A stretch of 64,000 nucleotides of DNA from Ooceraea biroi (Eukaryota > Arthropoda > Insecta > Hymenoptera > Formicidae), in the NCBI RefSeq assembly GCF_003672135.1, contig NC_039514.1, positions 1,240,001-1,304,000 on the forward strand, read 5' to 3'. The notes under the pieces were generated by a model, which saw nothing but the letters and a program-made list of their open reading frames with translations, did no database searches and was not told where the DNA came from. Below are positions 41,601 to 51,000 of the stretch, piece by piece; position 1 is the first letter of the stretch; every line of letters starts with the position of its first letter. Both the position numbers and the translations under genes were made by a program.

Positions 41601-44600
41601 ACGTGTCTTCCGCTTAGGGCTTGCTTTAGGTATACGGGAGAGGGTGTCCTCATGAGACACAATTTTAATATACAGTACGTGCTTGATGTAAAAAAGACGA
41701 AGAATCCAAGACTGTTCTTCCTGGAGTTGGAAGGCAGGAACACGATGAATCATACGATCACGGTCGACCGCGATCGGCAGTTTTGTCGCACCGTTCAAGT
41801 AAATATTCAATTTATTTCAATTAATACTTTCTATTTTTTTCTTTCTGAGGCAACTATTATATCTGTTATTTTCATTTTTAAGGTCTACGTAACTCCGAAT
41901 ATCCGCGACAAGCTAACGTCATTAGATGCCGAGATGCGTATGAGCCTAGAGGAGGAACGGATTCCAGACAGTCGTCGTCGCGATCCCAGGATTCCACTGA
42001 GGCCAGTCCTCGGCGCGACGACTTCCAGGAAGGATACTCTCTCCATCAGGAAGAATTGTGGTCCTGATAATATTTGCATACCCGATCTGCAGCTTAACGT
42101 GAGGTCTAACGTCGGCAAATACCTGCTAGGCTCCGGCAAGAGGCTGGAACTCGAGGTATTGGTCCAGAATGCGGGCGAGGACGCATTCGAGGCCACGTAC
42201 AATTTGCAGTTACCAGCCGGCATCGATTACATCAAGATTGAGCGTATCGAGACTCTGGAGATCCCGGTTCACTGTTCCGCGCCTAAGCAGTCAAACAACA
42301 ACACTCTGCGCTGTGATATCGGGAATCCGTTGCCGCAATATAAGTTGGTGAAGTTCAAGGTGTTACTCCAGCCGGTGACGTCCCACGGGATGAAGCCCAT
42401 CTATGAGTTTGATATGCACGTCAACACTACGAATCCCGAAGATTACACAACCACTCGCGACAATAGTCAGCACTTGTCTCTGCCGATTTGGATAGAGACT
42501 GATCTGCGTGTCGATGGCGAGAGCAAACCCAAGGATCTTTATTACAATCCTGACAATTACACCGTCACGAATGTTACGACGGAGCTAGAATTCGGACCAG
42601 CGGTCACGCACAATTATACCATCCGCAATCAAGGCCCTTCGGATATCATTGAGGCCGAGGCGTTTCTCATATGGCCCGCGCAAACGTTATCCAAAAAGGA
42701 GCTTTTGTATTTATTGGAACAGCCGGAGACTTTGGGACCGATTGCTTGCGAACCTGCAAACGCAAATTATCTTAGCTTAAAGGTATGTATAAAGCGCATT
42801 TTAAATGTTTAAAAATAAATTTTTCCTAGTAAGAAGTAACGAATTAAATTATATTATTTTCGATGAACTCTGATTGCTAAGACTTTTATTTTGTATCTTA
42901 ATTTGATCGAATAAATTGTAATATATAATATAGTAGACATTTTTTTAATTATTATAATTAAAAAAATACATATTTATATAATTATATATGCATAATTAAT
43001 TAATAATGTATTTACAGTTGGATCAACGTAGAAAAGTGCACTTAAATTATCACGATTATTCCGGCGTGATATTGGATGAATCACAATCAGGCAGAACGAT
43101 CAACGTTCAGAGAGGCTTCGAGGTGGACCGTAACAAAGCGAGTCAGAGGGAAGAGACCGAAATAAACAGTGGTGACAGCTCAAATATCCAAAAATCACGA
43201 CATTCTTCCTCATCCTCTTCATCGTCTTCTTCGAGCGAGGTTACCGAAAGCAGGAGAATCCATTTGAATCCGATGAGGGAGAAGCCTGAGGTGCTCACTA
43301 CGACATATACGCACAATACTTCCGGAACGAGCTCGATTGGTACCGGCGACTTGTCTGATAATCGCGGTGTCGTTTTCCACGCGGAATCCGGCGGCGGTTA
43401 TGGTTCCACGACTTTGGGTGGTGGATTCCGCAAGACTGAGGAGGAATCTTTTGGTTCGAGATTACCCGACCTCGAAGAGCCTTATGGCACCCGTGTAAAT
43501 CATTCCGGTAGAATGGAGAGTCATTGGGGTGAGAGCAGCGAAGTACTAGGTGGCCATACGAGTTCATCTTCGGGCAGAGTTGATTCTGTCCTGACTGAGA
43601 GCGAGAGGCGATATCAAGAGTTGCTGCAGCAACAGGAGGAAATTCGTCTGCGTGAAGAAGAGGAGAGCCGTCAGAGGAAGCTACAGGAGGAGACGCGTCA
43701 ACAGACGCGCCTGCAACAGCAGCGTGAACGGGAGGAACAGGAGCGTCTCTTTGCTCTGCAACGTCATCGGGAGGAGGAAGAGCGACGTCGGCAGGAAGAG
43801 GAACGGCACCGAGAGGAAGAGGAACGACATAGATATGAAGAGGAACGGCAAAAGGAGGAGCAACGACGACGAGAGGAAGCGGAACGACGCTGGCAGGAAG
43901 AAAGAGAACAAAGACGTTATGAGGAGGAGAGGCGTTACGGTTTATCCACGGATGATCACCGTGGGACCACGGAGAGTGACTACATCACTGGTGATCGCGA
44001 GGAGACGGTCGGTGGACATGACATCGGTTTCCACTTGCATAATCTCAGTTCCACGCAAGAACTGGAACGGGTTTTCAGCTCGTTGTCGAAAGATGCAACT
44101 AGTTATCAGGTGTACAATAGACAGGGACAACAGTATGTGCAATTCAAAGCGAGATTCAGAACATCTGCTGATAGGAAGGAATACATAGAGTTCCAAGACG
44201 GTTCCATGTTTCCTCTTGAGGATCATTACGGTGAGCAGAGCTACGTCTCGGAATCCGCGTCGGAACGCCGCGACAGTCGATTCCTCAGGATAGAAGGCCA
44301 ACTGCTTATCACTCCGGATAGTAAAGCCTACATCGTCTTGAAAGACGGCCGAAGATTCCCTCTTCAAGGTTCTTTCTCGTACACCGAGGAGAAAACGTAT
44401 ACTCTGCGTGGTCCGCACGACAGCCATCAGGAAGGCAACGCTGATAATCAAGGACAGAGAACTTACGGTCGATCCTGGCACGAGGAATCATCCAGCGGCG
44501 GCACAACTTCAGATGGAAGTTACGAAACCAGATATAACACGCGGGTACACGAAGAGAAACGAACGGAGGAGAGAACGAGCAGCAGAGTTTACGGAAGGGA

Positions 44601-45405
44601 TTATGATCGATTTAAGGATGAGCTTTCCACCGACAATTCGGATCCCAATCTTCTGAATTCGAGATACAGACGCGAGAGCGACATGGTCGATGTCGAAGAG
44701 TTCAAGAAGTTCGAGCGGTACCATAGGCATCGACGAGACGTGGAAATGGATGACGAACTGTTGGCAAACGAAGCTTCATTCCCGAATGACGACTATTACG
44801 AGAACGATCCGATATCACAGGATCCCGTGCCACAGGAACCTTGCGACGCCGCGAAATGCCTAACGTTGCGATGCGTGCTGGGTCCATTGAAAAAGGACCA
44901 GGAGGTCTGGATTGGAGCGAGGTATCGTGTGAACGCCAGGACATTGAAGGAGGTCGCCTTCAAGGAAAAAGTGAAGGTGTCGACGAAACTAGTGGCGCGC
45001 GTCACGAAGCAACCGTTCATCGGCACACCTGCCGAGCAAGTTATTAGGAGCAACGAAATTATCACGAACATCGAACCCAGCGCACCACCCTCCGCTCCAG
45101 ACATCATCCCTGTATGGGTGGTAGTTCTCTCGGCTTGCGCGGGTATAATAATCCTGTTGCTGCTCATCTTCTTGCTTCATAAGGTAAGTCTTCTTATGAA
45201 AATAACGTTTTATGTAAGGTTTCATACAAATTTTGATATATATATTGTATAATATCAAGCGCGTGTGTGTTAGGAATAAAAAATTATTAAATTTTATCTA
45301 TTCCTTGTACAGTGTGGTTTCTTCAAGAGAAACAGACCTTCCGACGCTCCAGAGAGGCAACCGCTGAATAGAAACGGCCACTTCCAACAAGGCGAGGATC
45401 ATTGA
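8610..45405 (+). CDS. if: Integrin alpha-PS2 (inflated-like), 5' end outside the window
   Basis: Single-pass adhesion receptor subunit that pairs with beta-PS and binds RGD-type matrix ligands. I joined 13 exons whose phases all match: 8610-8728, 14551-14669, 27616-27781, 32387-32448, 38868-38916, 39180-39257 (cassette), 40377-40552, 40661-40899, 41105-41416, 41495-41798, 41883-42782, 43018-45183, 45313-45405. They give 1593 residues. Propeller features include IVGAPEAETQTGVYRGGAVY, QWFGATVS, YHRQGSCQAG, FIGAPGSWYWQ and the Ca-binding loops DIDGDGLDDL, DIDRDGYGDF and DLDGNIYPDL. Thigh and calf domains follow (exons 10-12). A very large insertion precedes a furin-type RHRR|DV heavy/light-chain site (44725-44736). 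The membrane segment VWVVVLSACAGIIILLLLIF and a CGFFKRNRP tail ending in ERQPLNRNGHF come last. That tail is what identifies PS2 rather than PS1. The signal peptide and the first propeller residues are missing, so at least one exon lies left of the window. The chain is clearly longer than Drosophila alpha-PS2, because of the insertion. Confidence 0.96.
9446..10291 (-). mobile_element. Non-autonomous Tc1/mariner-type element with 151-bp terminal inverted repeats
   Basis: The ends begin CAGGGTGTCCCGGGTTTTAA. The left arm 9446-9596 and right arm 10141-10291 are inverted copies with about 4 mismatches over 151 bp. A TA dinucleotide flanks each end (9444-9445 and 10292-10293), the target duplication typical of the IS630-Tc1-mariner superfamily. 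It sits in an integrin intron, with its remnant transposase frame antisense to the host gene. Confidence 0.88.
9552..10112 (-). pseudogene. Truncated Tc1/mariner-family transposase
   Basis: An open frame of 186 codons inside the element. It starts with a helix-turn-helix-like region (RRASAQLQISRNTIWRTLR) and reaches the first catalytic aspartate in WTDETTF. A conserved-looking NVWMGMLHDRLI follows. The frame then runs into the inverted repeat, so the second Asp and third Asp/Glu of the DDE/D triad are missing. It is an internal-deletion derivative unlikely to be active itself, although the ends could still be mobilised in trans. Confidence 0.8.
14670..27615 (+). other. Integrin intron, 12.9 kb, no recognised gene
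   Basis: It is bounded by gtgagt and tttgcag. Simple repeats include AT runs near 16512-16545 and 21561-21609 and a CGT triplet run near 19276-19300. An imperfect inverted repeat sits at 25296-25534. Several GC-rich blocks (15250-16450, 16780-18660, 19120-20300) carry overlapping open frames on both strands but no protein family I can name. Confidence 0.6.
25296..25534. repeat. Imperfect hairpin repeat, probably an old transposon remnant
   Basis: The left arm, about 25296-25377, is the imperfect reverse complement of about 25450-25534. Shared blocks include ACTACAATGCAGTGAA-like and GACAATTTAAAAACTA-like sequence. Just upstream (25240-25275) is an ACGACGTTTCGACCAAGTTT segment followed by CTGGTCCTTC, a pattern I associate with dispersed insect repeats. 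No protein is encoded. The family is unknown. Confidence 0.5.
27782..32386 (+). other. Integrin intron, 4.6 kb, no recognised gene
   Basis: It is bounded by gtgagt and ctgttttag. It contains a GAC-triplet run near 31365-31390. A 44-codon open stretch at about 29008-29139 ends in a TAA overlapping an AATAAA; it is treated separately as an observation. Confidence 0.6.
32449..38867 (+). other. Integrin intron, 6.4 kb, with a GC-rich centre
   Basis: It is bounded by gtaagt and tctatttcag. The stretch of about 33100-36600 is visibly richer in G and C and in CpG than its surroundings, and is open in several frames on both strands, which is what base composition alone would give. A short tandem repeat of ATCGATTGTCG type lies at 38301-38347. 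No gene is recognised. Confidence 0.6.
38301..38347. repeat. Short tandem repeat rich in ATCGAT palindromes
   Basis: The unit GATCGATTGTC, 11 bp, is repeated two to three times with degenerate copies on the left. Each unit contains a self-complementary ATCGAT, so the block is both tandem and locally palindromic. It lies in an integrin intron about 520 bp upstream of the next exon. Confidence 0.5.
39180..39257 (+). other. if: Candidate alternatively spliced 78-nt cassette exon of the integrin
   Basis: The exon is flanked by ttgcag and gtatcg splice sites. It starts after codon position 1 and ends after codon position 1, so it can be included or skipped without changing frame. It adds 26 residues beginning GQIYSIATAMKLK. 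The next exon (40377) also begins with GQ (GQAFSQPL), so skipping joins WYWQ directly to GQAFSQ. In Drosophila alpha-PS2 a small exon of about 25 residues at the corresponding place in the propeller is developmentally spliced (the C and m8 forms), and vertebrate alpha-6/alpha-7 have X1/X2 variants there. That this exon is really alternative here is an inference. Confidence 0.75.
43100..44736 (+). other. if: Low-complexity and charged-helix insertion in the integrin ectodomain
   Basis: This part of exon 12 lies between the calf region and the RHRR cleavage site and is about 540 residues long. In order it holds a run of 11 serines (about 43204-43236), a Gly/Ser/Thr-rich stretch, a Glu/Arg/Gln-rich segment of about 115 residues (about 43597-43938; repeated EEERRRQEEER-like heptads), then two related 49-residue units (about 44137-44409), then a Ser/Gly/Arg/Asp-rich stretch. 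The reading frame is fully open and the flanks are normal integrin sequence, so it is part of the protein rather than an intron. Insect alpha-PS2 is known to be longer than vertebrate alpha chains in this region. I do not recognise these particular modules. Confidence 0.8.
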
Positions 45406-46560
45406 GAGAGAGCTCTACTTTGCCTTGATTTTGTCGAAGCTTCCGAATGGAATCGCAAGCGAGTTAAGAGCCTCGACTGTGCGATTGAGCCATGAAAAGT
45501 GCCTTGCTCTTCGGATAATCGAGAGAATGCACGCTGCGTGGAAACCCGCGGATGCGGTCTCGATTCTTCCCGAATAACTTAATAGCGTTCAACAGTGCCT
45601 TAACCCGCCGCGTCCAGGCCAAGACAAGCGTCCGCTGAGGTGCACTGTGACATTGATTTGGATGACGACTCCTTCGTCATTCGTATACTGCCACTGAATA
45701 CTCCTTCCAGCTCCTGCAGCTCGACCACGCAAGTTTCTAGTCAGGAGACGTTCTTCTTCTTTTTATTGTTTGTAGTTTACTTAAGCCGCACGTATAGTCG
45801 GCAGATACGAACGATAATCTCGGCATTCTTCGACTCGTACCTTCGTGTATATAATTATATGTATATGTCATTCTTTTGTACCGTTATTCGCGGTAGAACG
45901 CCTTGACACGTGCCTCGTCGCTTTGGCTGCCTTTTTACGGTAGAATAGAATTAATTATTTTTCTATCCGCGTTTTCGATCGGCACGATCTCCAAAGCGAT
46001 CTCATATCTCGCCGGTGACACTCTGAGTGGAGCTTAGTCAGTTGTCGAAAGCACCGGTGAGCTCCTCTCAAGGACCAAGGTCTCTTTCACACGAAATTCG
46101 ATGATCGCATTGTATTCTGAATGTTAAAAATATGTGAAAATATCGTCTCAATTATTCGGGCGATATTTAGATGTTCTTTATATTTTTGTTTAATTAGTGT
46201 CGTGTCAACACAATTAAGTCTGAGAGGGGCCTACTCTTCTCTCAAAAATAGTTCCGAAAGTACGGAATTTTTTGATTATTTATTAAATTTTCATGTTATA
46301 GATAATAAATACATAAAATGTATGCTTGAGCGCCGTAACACTAACGTGGCTTGTCACGCGCGCAAGATGAATGTGTGTATAATCTGTAAATTATTAATTT
46401 ACGTTACTAAAATTATCTATACAGAGTGATTTAACGCAATAATATCTGATTAGGAAGAAAACTTCTTGATATAAGTAGGAAGCTAGAACTGACTTGTACA
46501 TACCGCGTTAAGATATAATATTAAAAAAAGATATATATAATAAACTCTTAAATATGATTC
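45406..46560 (+). other. if: Probable 3' UTR of the integrin gene
   Basis: No credible coding sequence follows the TGA at 45403-45405. The first good poly(A) signals downstream are AATAAA at 46539-46544 and again at 46599-46604. The UTR length is inferred from these signals only. Confidence 0.5.
46539..46544 (+). terminator. Candidate poly(A) signal of the integrin gene
   Basis: An exact AATAAA about 1.13 kb past the integrin stop codon, with a second copy at 46599-46604. It lies before the convergent PAN2 gene, as expected for the 3' end. Confidence 0.5.
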
Positions 46561-46604
46561 TATGGTTTCTACGGTTACACTGCTCTAATCGCTCCTCTAA
46601 TAAA

Positions 46605-47999
46605 ACTGCAAGTTGCTTTCTCGACAGTAATGTATTTACAAACGATAGAGAAAATGATTACATTAGACAAGTAAGTTTTACAACCATTTATTGAAAAATT
46701 ACAATGACATAACAGTGATTGGCCTAAAACAAATGCTTGATTACCATCATATGTACTGTACTATATATAATTAATCGCGTTGACCGTTTCCGCTGCAAGT
46801 TACATCGTGCACAAATTATAAGAAAATTCTTCCTGATATAAAAAAATATATGCTCCGACAATCTCATTTTTCTTTTTAATAAATCTGGACAGTATTCTCT
46901 CCATATATTTATTGGTAAAATGTATATAAAAATAATTTGTAATGAGTACAATTGTCAGTTTGTAAAATATACTACCGTCTTCGATAGTTGTTTTTCGCGT
47001 TTCGAGAGCCTCACACAAATCCATCAGTTTTGAAAAGTAACGATTACTCATTGCAAAGAGCATCGTCACAGTTGCGACCGGTATATGGATGCGAAGAATA
47101 CTGTGTGCATGCATATGCTCGAGATAACTAAGGTTCACTGATACGAAGTAAATATATTTCGTAAAAAACCTGCATGAAATCCCGCTCCGTAAAATCGTAC
47201 AAAAGTTAATGTCCTAGAGAAAATACATATAAAAGGAAAAACAGTGAAATATCGTGTACTTACGGATACACAATTCAGTTATTGCTATTGTGCTAAGAGC
47301 TATTTTACATTTACACTCGGCAACTGCTTGATAAATCGGGATGGCATACGTTACCTCTCACACGGAAAATTGGAGCGGATATTGATATTACATCGGGCCA
47401 GAGACAGAGAGTATCCGGACTATTACTGCTCCCGAAAACGCCAGTATATTATTAGACATACAATATGTACAAATCTATGCCGTGCTCAAAAACGGACGTA
47501 TTTCTATTTAAAATTTCACGATCAACAATTTTTTCCAACGAATTATACGCGACATACGAGGCGAGTAATGACAAGAATTTGCAATGTGTTCATAAACACA
47601 CCACACGTTTCGGTAAACGGATGCAACAATGATCTAATACCCGAAAATAACGCTAACTGAGTATCAATATCATGTCTCTGTAACCGTTAATTTATCGCAG
47701 TATCGTGACGCGATCCCAAATTTTGTCTATAATGTTGCGCGTAAGTGGAACGTACATGTCTTCTTCCCATCGTGGAGTAAACGACGTTCTCTACAAAACT
47801 AGATTGAACGTCGAGACTCCTTGGTGTCCGCCGAGTGTTACCTTTCGAACAATGATGTTGAACAATGATGAACAATGGACACATGAACATTTATATCTTC
47901 TAATCATCATTATCGCCATTCAAATTGATCTGGTCATCTATATCTATATTATATATGTTATCCTCGTATCAGCTATCTGGGACCTGAAATCAATTTTAA
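46605..47999. other. Intergenic region between convergent integrin and PAN2 genes
   Basis: AT-rich sequence between the 3' ends of two genes transcribed towards each other. The longest open frame, 47244-47660 (+), would give 138 residues of unremarkable composition with no signal peptide or family motif. I do not call it a gene. Confidence 0.5.
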
Positions 48000-48005
48000 T
48001 TTATT
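48000..48005 (-). terminator. Candidate poly(A) signal of PAN2
   Basis: An AATAAA on the minus strand 15 bases past the PAN2 stop codon. If used, it would give a very short 3' UTR. Other signals further downstream are not excluded. Confidence 0.4.
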
Positions 48006-48019
48006 TTAAGAAAAATATG

Positions 48020-51000
48020 TCATATGCATGGTAATGTAAAAGATTCTCTCGTCCTTACTTTCCACTGTAATTGAGTGCCCACTTCGTACAGTTCCTTGAG
48101 CGTTTGTGTGAGCGTACCGGAGATCTCCAATTCTTTATACTTGCGATACAGTTCCAAGGCCGCGCGCGCGTCCTCAGTCGAATCGTGTGTTTCGGATTGG
48201 ATTTTCTTGCCCAGGAAGTGCCAGGTCAAAAAGCGCAACGATACCATACGATGATGGGGTAAGTGGAATAACAGAACGGTATCTACTATCTGCTCCGGCG
48301 GCACTACCAAATTTATTACTCTGCAAGAATCGCGCGTTAAAAGGAAGATGAAGGAAAATTTCTTGCCAGTGCGATTTTACCTAAAATCGTTTTTCAGGCC
48401 GTGCCCGACGAAGATTATGCCGTTGTCTACCAAGAATCTTAGCTTTTGATACGTCGACTTCAGAGTAGTGAGATGCTTGCTGCTAAAGTTTGCGTCCAAA
48501 TCTCCCGGCTGAATCCCACTGAATTTTGTAAGATAATCGACCACCTGTTCCTGAGTGCTTATATAATCGTCTATGAATGGTGTACCCTCGAGAGGACCTT
48601 GGCTGTTCGTTGACGAGTGAAAAAGATATTATATTTAAGTATCGTGATATTAAGTGCACGCGCATTTTTCGTTAAAATTTCTGTTATAAGATCGATATAA
48701 ATTACCCTCGTATACAAGTAATTCGCGCGACTGACATGTGGCTTGGTTTTATAGTCGACATTTTTCCATCGCTCCGCAGTTCGGATTCTTCTTGATTCAA
48801 AGTAACAAATTCGGCATCGATCCCTACCAGTTCTCCTACAATGATAAATTGGATTGACGTGATCATCATATAGAAAAATCTTGCACGTGGGAAAACAGCT
48901 GATCGTTACGAAATCTACCTTTCTTAGGCATTTCGTCCGACGATAGTGGAGTGAACGTAATGCCTCTGGTTCCACCGCTACGAGCGACACATTTATCTTC
49001 TCCAAACACATCGTATGTGAGAGGACTGACAAATGGTGCCGGTTCAGGTGCGGGTATCGCCGTGTAATAGAGAACGCACGGTACTTTCCAATCTAGATTA
49101 AACCAAACTGCTTCCTGTGGTGTCACCGCTGATATACTGCAATTAGCATCATGCAATGACAAATAATGACAAGGCACAGAAAGTTATTCTTTAATGTTGA
49201 AGAACTTACCAAAAATCGTTAAAAATATACCATTGTGACACGGCATTGCCCGTCGATCGCACGTGATAATTTGGTTCAACTCGTATCAGCGCCACGAGGT
49301 TTCTTCGTTCCTCGTTATTCTTATCGTCGATGTAACAGACGATAGCGCTGAGACCATATTGTATCTTTTGAGCATTACTCACAGGAATTTCGGGACTTGT
49401 ACTTTTCGCTTCGCCGTCCATCGTACTCGACGGTATGTTACAATTTTCAGCACTACCTTCGTCAGCGTTACTCCCGACGTTCTCCGAAACGATTTGTACC
49501 TTATTGTCGTCCTGGCCATTTTCCATCACACTCGTTTGTGCGGACGAGTCGTTATTTGATTCGTTTTTCGGCTCGCCGACCTTTCGAACCGACATATCTC
49601 CGTTCTCGTCAAGGGAGATCTCTATGTTGTGAGGTATCCAGGAGTGCGAGTAATACAAATGACTAGGAGGTGACGTAACGGGCGTCGTTGACGAAGTAGA
49701 TGGAGTGGAAGGTGACATTAATAATTTCTCCGTCTCTGTACGAGAATGGCTAACGTGAATTTACGGCAATGTATTTAACGTAGCAGGGATCCAACCTCGC
49801 ATACCTGAGTCACGACCAACGTGTCTGAAACGACATCCAGCTCGAGTACAGTTAATACCGTACCGACAAGGTTTCGCGGTAACAGGCACAGGACTGGAGC
49901 TAGGACTACTCTCCTTCCCCGTCAGCACATTTTGTACTACAATATCCATTTGATTCTGCCAAAACGCCTTATCCTGTAAGTAAATAATCGGCCTCGTGAC
50001 TTTGGACGAACAAGGGTGCAACGTGTGTCTTCATGTTTTAATTTGATATGCGCTACAATGGTAATCGTCTAATTGCGTTGTGTAAGTACCTGCTGAGTAT
50101 CTAAGCCGCAGTTTAGAGCCAGTATTTGAGGTAGTTTAGTCAATTGTCGAGAATCGAGAGTAGGTGTATATTTCTGGCACTTGTCACACCACGCGGGTGT
50201 AATTTTCTCAGGTCTTAAACTGCGGGCAAGAACACTTGTGAACGGTACCTCTTCAGCTACAAAAGGTAAATCTTGGATTCAGTCGCGGATATGGATGCAC
50301 GCGTTAAATCAAGCCCGTACGAAAAGTTAGTTAAGCGTGAGACGTTCGGAACTTCGAGCTTTTACGTGTTGAACGCTAAAATTTCTCATTTCGAACATTT
50401 TTCAAGCAAGAACTATATATAATAAATTAAATTGTACGCAGCCAAATCTTCAAACATTTTACACGCTAGACTCGCTTTCCATCCAGCTAAAACCTTAAAC
50501 ACGTATATATTAATTGAAAGTGGCTTACAAGGACTGATTATTTCCGGATAAGCTAAGTTACAGAGTAACATGATGGAATGTTTCGTAGCTTCTTGCCCAC
50601 ATTTGAGACAACGATATATGTGCGTTTGTTCGGATCCAAATAGACGACTGATCTCCGTTTCATCATCTCGCACTTCATTTTCTTCGGTGGATTTTTTGGT
50701 GTTTTTGTCTATCAGTGATAAATGTGCATTTATAAAACAAGCAAATATTATTAAGATAATTACAATTATGTAAAAAATTGTATTCCGTTAATGTGTGTAA
50801 CGCTTTCATAAGTATCTAACACTAGTGTGTTATATGTGTATTTGTAACGTTGTCGATCATTTTATAAATAACTTTTAATTTATATTTAGAGTAACATAAA
50901 AAGTGAAAAATAAAAACATTAATAATAATTCTTCGCAAACTAAGCATTTTTCAAAATATTAAGTGGCTCATATAATATTAAGTCTCAATGTTATATATTT

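Noticed and set aside
43652..44188. Plus-strand frame of 178 codons rich in Arg.
   Set aside because: Frame-shifted shadow of the Glu/Arg-rich integrin exon; composition alone explains the length.
47244..47660. Plus-strand frame of 138 codons between the integrin and PAN2.
   Set aside because: No signal peptide, domain or promoter evidence; AT-rich intergenic sequence between two convergent genes.
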